Assembly: GCA_017626045.1 (NCBI GenBank)
Contig: JAGAJP010000018.1
Coordinates: 1 to 51,399, forward strand
DNA length: 51,399 bases
Origin: Muribaculaceae bacterium
GTDB lineage: Bacteria > Bacteroidota > Bacteroidia > Bacteroidales > Muribaculaceae
Direction: 5' to 3'
The notes below the pieces were generated by a model. It was not told the origin of the DNA. It was given only the letters and a program-made list of their open reading frames with translations, and did no database searches. Shown here one piece after another: positions 33,642 to 42,230 of the stretch. Both the position numbers and the translations under genes were made by a program. Each line of letters opens with the position of its first letter. Position 1 is the stretch's first letter.

Positions 33642-36614
33642 TTATTTGTTGAGTGTCTCAAGGAAATTCACTTCTACAATACGCAATTCGTTGCCGGTCT
33701 TGTCACCATCTTTTGCCTTGAAGAGGTCAAGTTCTCCCGCAGCGGGCTCCACGACTTCCACAATCTGGCCAAACGCGTCATTGTTGACGACAGTACCTTT
33801 CAGTTTCAGCGTGATGTTCCGCGCACGCACGGGGCGAGTCTCAAGATGCACGTATCCAAGCGAACGCGGGGTGTCGCCGCTCCATACAAGCTCATCGTCG
33901 GCATACACTTCGAGGGGATAAGACCTCTGGCGCCATCCAGTAAGCTTGATGTTGATGTCGTCTATCTCTGCCTCGCGTTCCAGTTCATAGGTTATCCAGG
34001 CGGTTTCGGCGCGGCCGTCGTTGCGCCATTCGCTAAGTTCGTTGTCGTCCCAGCTGTTGCCGGCGCTTTCTTGATTACATCCGGCTTTTGCCCCTTTCAC
34101 CCGTACATCGATTTTCTTGTCGCTGTATGAGGGAGTCGCGGGTGTAGGCCCTCTGTCGTATCGTGGCTTCAGCGCCAATGCCGGATAGTGTCGGCTAAGA
34201 CCGTCTTTCACTTCCACCGGAATAGTGTTGAATTCAACTTTTTCCTTGCCGAGACCTTCAGCTTCGGCAGTCAATGTGACCTTTCCGGCTTCCGGGATAG
34301 AGCGCACGAGCACACGTGTGATGCCGCATTCCACCGGCAGGCTCTTTGCCAGAGCGTAGTTGTCATCTGCCTGCGCAATGCCTCCGCGCCATTCAGCGGG
34401 ACCTTCGAGTGTGAACTTCACCATGTCGTTGGCAAGAGGGCAACGCTGTCCCTTGTCATCGGTCACCTCTACCTGCACAATGGCAATGTCGGCGCCGTCG
34501 GCATAAGTGCCTTCAGGACCCTGCATCAAAGTAAGTTTCAGATTTTTCGGTTCCCCGGCAGTGGTGTGTGCAAATCGGCTTGTCTCTTTCCCATTCCTGT
34601 CAAACGCCACAGCCTCTATTTTACCGGGTTCCCATGCAATGCTGTCGAATGTGAAAAGGAACTCATAGTCTCGCTTGAAGTCGGTATACGGTTTTCCGTT
34701 GACAAACAGGGCTACACTGTCGCCGGTGGAAACTACATATACTGGTTTTACCGTTCCGGGGTTGTAGTTCCAGTGTCCAATAATATAGGTGTCGTCGTTT
34801 TCGACATCGACCCAGCCGTTCCACATCACTTTGTGGGCGTAATAAGCATCTTTAGGAATGCGCAGCGCATCCACGACACCGCTTCTACGGTAGTTTTCCG
34901 CTCCTCTGCAGTGGGTCTGGGTATCGGAGAATATAATTTTCGCTCCACCGGAGTTTACACGGCGTCCCATGCCCGGACGTTCGCGATACAGGTCATACCA
35001 GCGGCGCACCATCTCTATCGCGAGCTGGTCCTGGTTCTGGTTGTAGGCGCTTGCATCGGCATTACGGTATAGTGGCCCGTCGCCGTGCTTATGGTAAGGA
35101 TAGCTCCAGTCGTCCCAATATTTGCGGAGTCCTTCATCGCGGCAATATTCTGTCTGCACCATGGGGTGATGCTCGCTAAGATTTACGTAAAGCATCTCGC
35201 CGCCATATTCAGCCTCCCTTATGTCAAGCATTTCTCTGGATCCGATGGCTCTTCCCCCGTGGGGATCATACTTGTCGCGTATGGCGCGCATCTCAAGCAT
35301 GTGGTCGCGGGATATCGATTCGTTGCCACTCTCATAGAAAATTACGCTCGGATGATTGCGGAAATAAATTATCATGTCCCTCATAAGCTCGGCACGCTGT
35401 CCCCATCTGCGGTCGTTGACATCTTTTTCCGAATCACCGGCAGGCAGCATCTGCATGACACCCACGCGATCGCACGACTCAGCGTCCTGTTTCCATGCGG
35501 TCACGTGCATCCATCTGAAGAAGTTGGCATTGTGGTCTATGAGCATCCCGTTTGAGTAGTCGCTCATCCATGCCGGCACCGACATCCCGACTCCGGGCCA
35601 TTCGTTGCTGGTGCGCTGGGCGTATCCCTTCATCTGGAGCACGCGGTCGTTGAGCCATATCTTGCCGTCGCCGAAGCGGGTTTTCCTAAATCCTGTTCTT
35701 GTAGTTACTTCGTCAGCAGCCTTGCCGTTGACGGATAGGCGTGTCTTGACATCGTAGAGGTAGCCGTAGCCCCAGCTCCAGAAGTTAAGGCCGGAGATGG
35801 TGTCGCATGCGGCGAGGGTCACAGTCTCACCAGGGGCAACCTTTACGGGAGCTTTGCTGAAAGAGCCAACAGTTTTGCCGTCGGCATCGATAACTTCAAC
35901 ATCGTAACCTACGGATACAGCCTTTTTTGTTTCGTTTTTGACTTCGCTCTCGGCATTAATCACGGCAGTTCTAGATCCTACATTGATGTCAGTGGCATAT
36001 ATGTATGTTCCGGTGGTGCCGAGATTACTGTATAGGGGAAGGGTCTGATAAACATGATCGGTGGTATGCAGCCATACATTCTTGGGAATGCCGCCGTAGT
36101 TGGCGTTGAAGTTCTTGTCGTTCCACTGGTATCTCTGACCTGTTTCCCGTTCTCTGTATGCCCAGCTGTTGTCGATTCTAACGGCAAGCACGTTGTCGCC
36201 GGAATAGTTGATGTAGGGAGTGAGGTCAAAACCGACAGCCATCACACCGTTTTCGTGGAACCCTAACGGATGTCCGTTTAGATAGAAATCGGCGCCCATG
36301 CGCACTCCTTCAAACTCTACAAACACTTTCTGTCCTTTTGCCTCTTTTGGCAGTCGGAAATGCTTCCTATACCACATTACGGTATCTGTAAGCTGCGCGA
36401 TAGGTATTTTGAAAGCCTCGTCTTCATTGAAAGCTCGGGGAAGAGTGACCTTCTTCCAGTCTTTGTCGTCATATGACTTTTCGCGGGCGTCAGGACTGTC
36501 GCCCACTTTCAGCAGCCAGTCGCTGTTGAAATTGAATTTTTCTCGGGGACTTCCATAAGCACCGAGGGTAAGGCTGAAGGCTATGAAAGCCATCAGCATG
36601 TTTAATTGTTTCAT
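33642..36614 (-). CDS. Secreted GH2 glycoside hydrolase (beta-galactosidase-like)
   Basis: 990 residues from ATG 36614 (MKQLNMLMAFIAFSLTLGAY, a signal peptide). A start at 36677 would overlap the upstream gene by 41 bp and hide the signal peptide. The order is the N-terminal jelly-roll domain (LPRAFNEDEAFKI; YLNGHPLGFHENGVMAVGFD), an immunoglobulin-like domain, and the (beta/alpha)8 catalytic domain with acid/base Glu432 in ESGNES and probable nucleophile Glu489 in VQTEYC. Additional beta domains and a C-terminal carbohydrate-binding-like domain follow. It probably removes galactose or a related sugar from a plant or host glycan in the periplasm. It is the last gene of a four-gene minus-strand operon. 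Confidence 0.88.
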   Translation of the reverse strand: MKQLNMLMAFIAFSLTLGAYGSPREKFNFNSDWLLKVGDSPDAREKSYDDKDWKKVTLPRAFNEDEAFKIPIAQLTDTVMWYRKHFRLPKEAKGQKVFVEFEGVRMGADFYLNGHPLGFHENGVMAVGFDLTPYINYSGDNVLAVRIDNSWAYRERETGQRYQWNDKNFNANYGGIPKNVWLHTTDHVYQTLPLYSNLGTTGTYIYATDINVGSRTAVINAESEVKNETKKAVSVGYDVEVIDADGKTVGSFSKAPVKVAPGETVTLAACDTISGLNFWSWGYGYLYDVKTRLSVNGKAADEVTTRTGFRKTRFGDGKIWLNDRVLQMKGYAQRTSNEWPGVGMSVPAWMSDYSNGMLIDHNANFFRWMHVTAWKQDAESCDRVGVMQMLPAGDSEKDVNDRRWGQRAELMRDMIIYFRNHPSVIFYESGNESISRDHMLEMRAIRDKYDPHGGRAIGSREMLDIREAEYGGEMLYVNLSEHHPMVQTEYCRDEGLRKYWDDWSYPYHKHGDGPLYRNADASAYNQNQDQLAIEMVRRWYDLYRERPGMGRRVNSGGAKIIFSDTQTHCRGAENYRRSGVVDALRIPKDAYYAHKVMWNGWVDVENDDTYIIGHWNYNPGTVKPVYVVSTGDSVALFVNGKPYTDFKRDYEFLFTFDSIAWEPGKIEAVAFDRNGKETSRFAHTTAGEPKNLKLTLMQGPEGTYADGADIAIVQVEVTDDKGQRCPLANDMVKFTLEGPAEWRGGIAQADDNYALAKSLPVECGITRVLVRSIPEAGKVTLTAEAEGLGKEKVEFNTIPVEVKDGLSRHYPALALKPRYDRGPTPATPSYSDKKIDVRVKGAKAGCNQESAGNSWDDNELSEWRNDGRAETAWITYELEREAEIDDINIKLTGWRQRSYPLEVYADDELVWSGDTPRSLGYVHLETRPVRARNITLKLKGTVVNNDAFGQIVEVVEPAAGELDLFKAKDGDKTGNELRIVEVNFLETLNK

Positions 36615-36636
36615 AATGTATAGATTAGCAGATTGC

Positions 36637-37443
36637 TTAATTTTTGTCGAGGGGAAGGATGGCAAACGGATCGGCATCCCGGTATGCCGGGAATTTCTGC
36701 CGGAATGATTCCAGGGCTGAGAGAGAAAGGGTGGAGTATATCAGTCCATTTCCGTCGGGATCTGGTACCGATATGTCGTTGCCTTTAAAATCTATTGCCA
36801 TGGATGTGCCGTCGAAGGAAATGTTTTTGGAATCAGTTCCGGTGCAGTCTACTCCGCAAACGTACGACTCGTTTTCAATCGCGCGAGCCATCAGGAGTTT
36901 TTTCCAAGCCTCTATTCGGGGTTCCGGCCAGTTTGCTACGGCTATCAGAAGGTCGTATTCATTTTCGCGATTGCGGCACCAAACCGGAAAGCGCAGGTCA
37001 TAGCATACGACCATAGAGATATTCCAACCGCGGAATCTCACCTTTAGTCGTCGGTCGCCGGGCGAGAGTATGCGGTCTTCTCCTGCCATGGAGAAGAGAT
37101 GACGCTTATCGGCGAATGTCTCGTCGCCCGAAGGCTCGATGAAGAAAGCTCTATTGTAAAGCAGTCCTCCGGTGTCGGCAAGATAACTTCCGGCTATCGC
37201 CATGCCATAGCGTCGAGACAGAGCCTTTATTCGGTCGATGGTCTCGCCGGTATTGCGCTCTGCCAAAGGGCGTATATCCTCTTTGTCGCCATACGGACAT
37301 CCGGTGGAAAAGGTTTCAGGAAGAATCAGCAGGTCGGTTGCGGGATGCACACGAGCAATTGTTTCTTCGAGTGTCTTAATGTTGTGTGGTTTGTCATTCC
37401 AGACAATGGTCTGGGGAAAGAGGCAAACTTTAAGGTCGCTCAT
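36637..37443 (-). CDS. Nitrilase-family amidohydrolase (omega-amidase-like)
   Basis: 268 residues. The nitrilase catalytic set is complete: Glu43 (LPETF), Lys113 (ADKRHLF) and Cys147 (MVVCYDLRFP). Sequences around NTGETIDRIKALSRRYGMAI and ANWPEPRIEAWKKLLMARAI match the YafV/omega-amidase branch, which hydrolyses alpha-ketoglutaramate and related amides in glutamine metabolism and metabolite repair. It follows the acyltransferase gene by 10 bp and precedes the GH2 gene by 22 bp. Confidence 0.88.
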   Translation of the reverse strand: MSDLKVCLFPQTIVWNDKPHNIKTLEETIARVHPATDLLILPETFSTGCPYGDKEDIRPLAERNTGETIDRIKALSRRYGMAIAGSYLADTGGLLYNRAFFIEPSGDETFADKRHLFSMAGEDRILSPGDRRLKVRFRGWNISMVVCYDLRFPVWCRNRENEYDLLIAVANWPEPRIEAWKKLLMARAIENESYVCGVDCTGTDSKNISFDGTSMAIDFKGNDISVPDPDGNGLIYSTLSLSALESFRQKFPAYRDADPFAILPLDKN

Positions 37444-37453
37444 TATAATGATG

Positions 37454-38005
37454 TTAGGGAATAAACTTGTCGGGATACCTTGCGGCGTGACGCCAGTGGG
37501 AATAATAATCTCTTATTGCGGCCATGTCGGTGTCGACATCGCCGGTCGGAGTATATGTTCGGTCGATAAGAATATGCTTGCGGCTGTAGTCTATGACTCC
37601 AAGCAGAATCGGTACATTTGCTCCGTATGCTATGTAGAGAAAGCCGGTTTTCCATTTTTCTGTGGCGCTTCGGGTGCCTTCCGGCGTTACGGCGAGGTTA
37701 ACGTATGGCTCTGTTTTAAAAAGGCGAATTACCTTCTCTGTAAGCGAGCCGGAGTGCTTTTTGCCCGATCGTTCCACAGGAATGCCTCCGAAGTGCTTAA
37801 GGAGATATTTCAGGGGGAAGAAAAACCAAAAACTCTTCATCAGAAAATTCGCTTTCCTTCCCACTGAACTGTATGCCGCCAGTCCGAGAATGAAATCCCA
37901 GTTTGACGTGTGGGGAGCCACGCAGATCACGCATTTGTCATATACTGGCACATTGATGTTGAATGTCCAGCCGGTAATCTTAAGTGCGAGTCTCCAGATA
38001 TTCAT
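37454..38005 (-). CDS. Lysophospholipid acyltransferase-family protein
   Basis: 183 residues. PlsC-type motifs are visible: His32 and Asp37 in APHTSNWDF (HxxxxD), GGIPVERS (73-80) and TPEGTRS (107-113). It is shorter than typical PlsC and has no long N-terminal membrane helix, like the small bacterial acyltransferases that modify lysophospholipids or other lipids. It lies 25 bp after the unknown 115-residue gene and 10 bp before the nitrilase gene. Confidence 0.83.
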   Translation of the reverse strand: MNIWRLALKITGWTFNINVPVYDKCVICVAPHTSNWDFILGLAAYSSVGRKANFLMKSFWFFFPLKYLLKHFGGIPVERSGKKHSGSLTEKVIRLFKTEPYVNLAVTPEGTRSATEKWKTGFLYIAYGANVPILLGVIDYSRKHILIDRTYTPTGDVDTDMAAIRDYYSHWRHAARYPDKFIP

Positions 38006-38030
38006 TTTTTTGCTGGTTTATTAGATTGAA

Positions 38031-38378
38031 TCATGCCTTGTTGGCATCCTTCACCGACTGGGGCACTGCTTCGTTGAAGTCCTTCAATGCTTCGGAAATG
38101 GATTTGTTGAAGTCTTCGGTGTTTTTGGCAAACAGTTTTTTGAAGAATTCAGACTTGGCTTTTCTGTATTCCTTCATGTCTACAAACCCTTTGGGTCCGC
38201 GGTCGAAGTAAATGTTTGCATTGCATTTTGCAATAGCAGTTGCCTTAAGCACCTTTGCTACGGCTGACGCTATTTTGTCGCGGTCCACTCCGGGCACATT
38301 ATAATATACAGACATCATTTCGTTGCAGATAGACGCTCCTGCGGCTTCCACACCTTTCTTAAATTCCTGTTTGTTCAT
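38031..38378 (-). CDS. Conserved-looking small helical protein of unknown function
   Basis: 115 residues, cytoplasmic, rich in Lys and Ala: starts MNKQEFKKGVEAAGASICNE and ends in a helical segment (ISEALKDFNEAVPQSVKDAN). No signal peptide, membrane span or motif that I recognise. It is the first gene of the operon with the acyltransferase, nitrilase and GH2 genes. Confidence 0.6.
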   Translation of the reverse strand: MNKQEFKKGVEAAGASICNEMMSVYYNVPGVDRDKIASAVAKVLKATAIAKCNANIYFDRGPKGFVDMKEYRKAKSEFFKKLFAKNTEDFNKSISEALKDFNEAVPQSVKDANKA

Positions 38379-38596
38379 CGTTTTTTGAATTTAGTAAAAT
38401 TTTTTGGAAGGATTTTGGTGACTCCTCCCCTTATTCATTATAACAAATTAGACACTGTATTTTGTTTTGTGAAAACAATGTAACTTTTCATTCGTTGATA
38501 TAGTGTAGTAAAATATAGATTGAAGGAATTCTATTGATTTGGAAACTTCCAAGTCACGAATATCTGTGATTGAGGGGAGGCTGAAAAAATAATACT

Positions 38597-39208
38597 ATGA
38601 AAAAAACTATTTTAACATTTATAGCGCTGGTTCTGGCTCTCGGGGTGATCTTTGCAGTCGTAGAGGATAAGTCCGCGACGCAGAAGACTCCAACTTTTGA
38701 AGATGCCATTGGCATTATAAAGCGTTTTGAAGGAATGTGCGGAAGTCGACATTGGCCATATATAGGTTATGGACATAAGGTGATGCCGGGCGAAAAATTC
38801 AAGAGAGGGAAAGTGCTCAGCGAGGAGCAGGCAGACGCGCTGGTTCGTGACGACTATGCAAAGCTGTGTGCCAAATACAGAGAGTATGGCGCCGACAGCC
38901 TCCTTCTTGCGGCGCTTGCCTATAACTGCGGACCGGGAGTGGTTGCCAAGTCAAGCGTCCTTTCAAAACTGAAGGCGGGTAACCGCGATATAGAGGCTTC
39001 GTATCTGGCACACTGCCGATACAGAGGCAAGCAACTGAAGCAACTGAAGACAAGGAGGGAGACTGAACTTGCCTCTCTTTTTATAAAGAATCCATCTGTG
39101 ATTACGGAGATGAAGGAAGAAATTACTCAAGACAATGAAGAAAAAAGTAAAAACGACAGCACTCTCATTAATGCTGCTGGCGGTATTGCCGGTGACGGCG
39201 TGCAGTGA
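38597..39208 (+). CDS. GH24 lysozyme-like protein, membrane-anchored or secreted
   Basis: 203 residues with an N-terminal hydrophobic segment (about 4-22) serving as signal or anchor. The lysozyme core has Glu45 in RFEGMCGSRHWPYIGYGHKV and the later AALAYNCGPGVV..SVLSKL motif typical of phage-type lysozymes. In T4-type enzymes an Asp and a Thr follow the Glu; here the corresponding stretch has no Asp, and IGYGH is preceded by Tyr, so activity may be altered. No phage genes surround it. Its last 74 bp overlap the next gene in another frame. Confidence 0.8.
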   Translation: MKKTILTFIALVLALGVIFAVVEDKSATQKTPTFEDAIGIIKRFEGMCGSRHWPYIGYGHKVMPGEKFKRGKVLSEEQADALVRDDYAKLCAKYREYGADSLLLAALAYNCGPGVVAKSSVLSKLKAGNRDIEASYLAHCRYRGKQLKQLKTRRETELASLFIKNPSVITEMKEEITQDNEEKSKNDSTLINAAGGIAGDGVQ

Positions 39209-39947
39209 CCATGGTAGAAAAGACAAGGAGCCTGACTCACTCACAGAGGAGGCTTTGGATGGCTTGATGCGGTCAATTGCCGAGGGAAAAGCCTCTGCTT
39301 TTGCCTCAATGTGCGACTATCCGCTACCGCGTCCATATCCGTTACGCGCAATAGAGGATTCCGCTATGATGGTGGATTATTTTCCTGTAATGGTTGATGA
39401 CTCGCTTCGGCAAGTCATGAAGAATGCTTCTTCCGACGATTGGGAATGTTTCGGATGGAGGGGATGGACTTTGCCCGGCAGAGAGTATGTCTGGTATGAT
39501 GGGGGAGTGCAGTATGTCACATACGAGTCTGAGGCTGAGAAAGGTCTTCGCTCTATTCTGGCAAGAGAGGAACTGGAAACTCTTAACCCGGAATATCGCG
39601 AGGGATGGTCGCCGGTGTCCGCCATGACTGAAAGAGAAGGCGGCAAATTGTTCCGTATTGATAGCAGTGGCGATTCCTATCGTCTCATGCAATTTGAAGA
39701 TGCCGGAAAAACAGGAGGAAATCCCGATCTTCTTCTTACCGGCACTATGCATCGTGAAGGTTCGGCACAGTTGAGCGTATATTGTTTCGGCGACTCCACC
39801 GGCGTCAGCGTGACATATATTCCCGACGGAGAGGAACCTCTGAGGTTATGGTTCAGTTACCCTGATGGAGCCAAAGACGAGGTGCGCGTTATTCCGGTTT
39901 ATTGGCGTGATTATGTAAAATTTGGAAAATCAAAAGAAAATCAGTAA
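39135..39947 (+). CDS. Lipoprotein of unknown function
   Basis: 270 residues. The signal peptide MKKKVKTTALSLMLLAVLPV ends in a lipobox (VTAC, Cys23). The rest has no domain I recognise; it contains YVWYDGGVQYVTYESEAEKG and a C-terminal beta-rich part. The start lies 74 bp inside the lysozyme gene in a different frame. The good signal peptide makes this start convincing, so the overlap is real. The two are probably co-expressed. The stop codon overlaps the -7 box of the helicase promoter. Confidence 0.7.
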   Translation: MKKKVKTTALSLMLLAVLPVTACSDHGRKDKEPDSLTEEALDGLMRSIAEGKASAFASMCDYPLPRPYPLRAIEDSAMMVDYFPVMVDDSLRQVMKNASSDDWECFGWRGWTLPGREYVWYDGGVQYVTYESEAEKGLRSILAREELETLNPEYREGWSPVSAMTEREGGKLFRIDSSGDSYRLMQFEDAGKTGGNPDLLLTGTMHREGSAQLSVYCFGDSTGVSVTYIPDGEEPLRLWFSYPDGAKDEVRVIPVYWRDYVKFGKSKENQ

Positions 39948-39952
39948 ATTTG
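39921..39952 (+). promoter_or_regulatory. Helicase promoter overlapping the upstream gene's end
   Basis: TTTG at 39921-39924 and TAAATTTG at 39945-39952 are exact boxes 20 bp apart. The TAA of the lipoprotein stop (39945-39947) is the first part of the -7 box. The predicted start is near 39959. Confidence 0.65.
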
Positions 39953-40015
39953 CGGTTGAATCTAATCGACTAATGATGGCTCGGCTGTCTGCGGTCGTGT
40001 TAAAACTGAGAGACC

Positions 40016-42124
40016 GTGAATAAAACCGACAACGACAAACTGGAACTGGCATGGCGGCTCGTGGAGGAGACCGGTGCCAACGTATTCATCACCGGAAAGG
40101 CTGGTACAGGCAAGACCACTTTTCTCCGACGACTCAAGGAAGAGAGCCGAAAGAGCATCGCAGTGCTTGCTCCAACGGGGATTGCCGCGCTCAACGCCCA
40201 GGGTATGACAATCCACAGTTTCTTTCAACTGTCGTTGTCTCCCTTCATACCAGGTGTCGGGCAGTCTGGAGGAGCCTCGCGGTTTGACCGCTATTCCAAG
40301 CAGAAGATAAAGGTTATCCGCTCTCTCGACATGATAGTGATCGATGAGATAAGTATGGTGCGTGCCGATATTCTTGACGCAATAGACAGCAAAATGCGGA
40401 AGTATCGCAATCCGGCTCTTCCGATGGGCGGCGTCCAGCTTGTGATGATAGGCGATTTGCAGCAGTTGCCTCCCGTGGTGCGGGATGAGGAATGGAAGAT
40501 GCTGAGTGAATACTACAGGTCGCCTTATTTTTTCGATAGTCTTCTGCTAAAGGAGACTCCCTACGAGACCATTGAGCTCACCAAAGTATATAGGCAGAAA
40601 GATCAAGAGTTTATTGGAATCCTGAACGCCATACGTGAGAACAGGGCCGACAGCGGTGTCATCAATCGTCTCAATTCCCGCTATGTGCCGGGCTTCCTGC
40701 CACCACAAGGCAGCAGATATATCCATCTTATGACCCACAACCTTCAGGCACGCGAGCACAACGATGAAAGGATGCGTAGTCTTGCAGGAAAGGCTTATGT
40801 GTTTAAGGCTGATATAGAGGGTGAGTTTCCCGACACTCTGTATCCGGCTGATCGCGAGCTCACTCTTAAGGTAGGAGCACAGGTTATGTTTGTGAGAAAC
40901 GACTCGAGTGGCTCACATCTGTACTACAATGGGTTGATAGGTCAGATAAGAAGCATTTCCGGCGATGGAAAGATTCTGGTAGAATCTGAGGAATATGCCG
41001 AACCTATCCTTGTCAATAAAGAGACCTGGGAAAACATGGAATATCAGGTCGATAAAAAGTCGCAGTCAATGAAGGAGAAGGTGGTCGGCAGGTTCACGCA
41101 ATATCCGCTGAGGGCTGCATGGGCAATCACCATCCACAAGAGTCAGGGGCTTACATTTGAGAAAGCCATTATAAATGCCTCTTCAGCATTTGCCCATGGT
41201 CAGACTTATGTGGCGCTAAGTCGTTGCCGAAGTCTTGAAGGACTCGTGCTCGAGCGCCCTCTTTCGCCGAATTCCATAATTTGCGACAATAAGGTTACTG
41301 ATTACATTACTCGTTGCTCTTCTCGTCAGGCTGATACCTCAAGGATTTCATCATTGCAGTTGGAGTTTCGGCTTAGATTGTTGCGTGATCTAATAGACCT
41401 GTTGCCATTGCGGGATGCCATTGAGTCGCTTTATCGCACGATGCAGGTAAGCCATTCTATGGCTTTTCCCAAGGTTACGGCTCGTCTTGGCGAAATAAAG
41501 GATACTGTCGTCAAGAATCTTGTGGATGTGTCGATGCGCTTTCAGGAGCAGTTGCACAGAATGGTGGTGGAAAACACCCCCGAAAATAGAATTCAGGAAC
41601 GCATAAGTGCCGGTTGCTCATATTTCTTAAGGGAGCTGTTTCCGGTTTTCGAGTTCCTTGCCGGCATACCGAAGGAAGTTGACAATAAGGAGGCAAAAAA
41701 GAAATTTCTTGAGGCTCTGGAGGTTGTGGAATATGAGTCGCGCCTCAAGGATACCCTCATGAAAGAGGCGCTGAAGCGACAGCTGAGTGTGTCTGAATTT
41801 CTTAAGTTGCGTCGGGAGGTGTCTGCTGTAGACAGTAAATGGACAAAGGATACAGTTGGCGGCAGTAATTCCGACTCGGGTAAGAAAGCTATCAGCGATG
41901 ACGTTGAGAATCCGGAAGTTTACGAACGACTTGTGAAGTGGCGTAGAAGCAAGGCTGAAGAACTTGATGTTCCCGCCTTTATGGTGTTTGGCAATAAAAC
42001 TTTGATTGCTCTTGCCAACATTCTTCCGCAGACTGTCTCAGAATTAATGTCCATACCGGGCATAGGACGAAGAAAACGTGCCGAGTACGGCGATGAACTA
42101 CTCCGCCTCCTGAAAAAGAACTAA
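40016..42124 (+). CDS. Pif1/RecD-like superfamily 1 helicase with C-terminal HRDC-like domain
   Basis: 702 residues starting with GTG; an in-frame TGA at 40007-40009 excludes an earlier start. Motifs are Walker A GKAGTGKTT (27-35), motif Ia LAPTGIAALN, Walker B VIDEISM (108-114), motif III GDLQQLPPV, and the late motif WAITIHKSQGLTFEKAII with VALSRCR. This is the Pif1-like SF1B set. The C-terminus (about 640-702) is HRDC-like, ending LMSIPGIGRRKRAEYGDELL, which suggests nucleic-acid structure recognition. It probably works in DNA repair or in unwinding of structured DNA. Confidence 0.87.
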   Translation: MNKTDNDKLELAWRLVEETGANVFITGKAGTGKTTFLRRLKEESRKSIAVLAPTGIAALNAQGMTIHSFFQLSLSPFIPGVGQSGGASRFDRYSKQKIKVIRSLDMIVIDEISMVRADILDAIDSKMRKYRNPALPMGGVQLVMIGDLQQLPPVVRDEEWKMLSEYYRSPYFFDSLLLKETPYETIELTKVYRQKDQEFIGILNAIRENRADSGVINRLNSRYVPGFLPPQGSRYIHLMTHNLQAREHNDERMRSLAGKAYVFKADIEGEFPDTLYPADRELTLKVGAQVMFVRNDSSGSHLYYNGLIGQIRSISGDGKILVESEEYAEPILVNKETWENMEYQVDKKSQSMKEKVVGRFTQYPLRAAWAITIHKSQGLTFEKAIINASSAFAHGQTYVALSRCRSLEGLVLERPLSPNSIICDNKVTDYITRCSSRQADTSRISSLQLEFRLRLLRDLIDLLPLRDAIESLYRTMQVSHSMAFPKVTARLGEIKDTVVKNLVDVSMRFQEQLHRMVVENTPENRIQERISAGCSYFLRELFPVFEFLAGIPKEVDNKEAKKKFLEALEVVEYESRLKDTLMKEALKRQLSVSEFLKLRREVSAVDSKWTKDTVGGSNSDSGKKAISDDVENPEVYERLVKWRRSKAEELDVPAFMVFGNKTLIALANILPQTVSELMSIPGIGRRKRAEYGDELLRLLKKN

Positions 42125-42181
42125 AGAATATTTTCAGGACATCATGCAACGGTGGATTTTTGTTGATTGTTGTTCAAAAAA

Positions 42182-42212
42182 TTTGCTTTAAACGTTTTTT
42201 TTATTAATTTAG
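42182..42212 (+). promoter_or_regulatory. Promoter of the Rpn-family gene
   Basis: TTTG at 42182-42185 and TAATTTAG at 42205-42212 (7 of 8 positions of TAnnTTTG plus two free) are 19 bp apart. The start codon lies 18 bp downstream. Confidence 0.45.
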
Positions 42213-42230
42213 TGGGGTAAAACAATTCTT

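Noticed and set aside
38597..39208. Prophage remnant suggested by the lysozyme gene
   Set aside because: No holin, structural or integrase genes nearby; the protein carries its own export signal.
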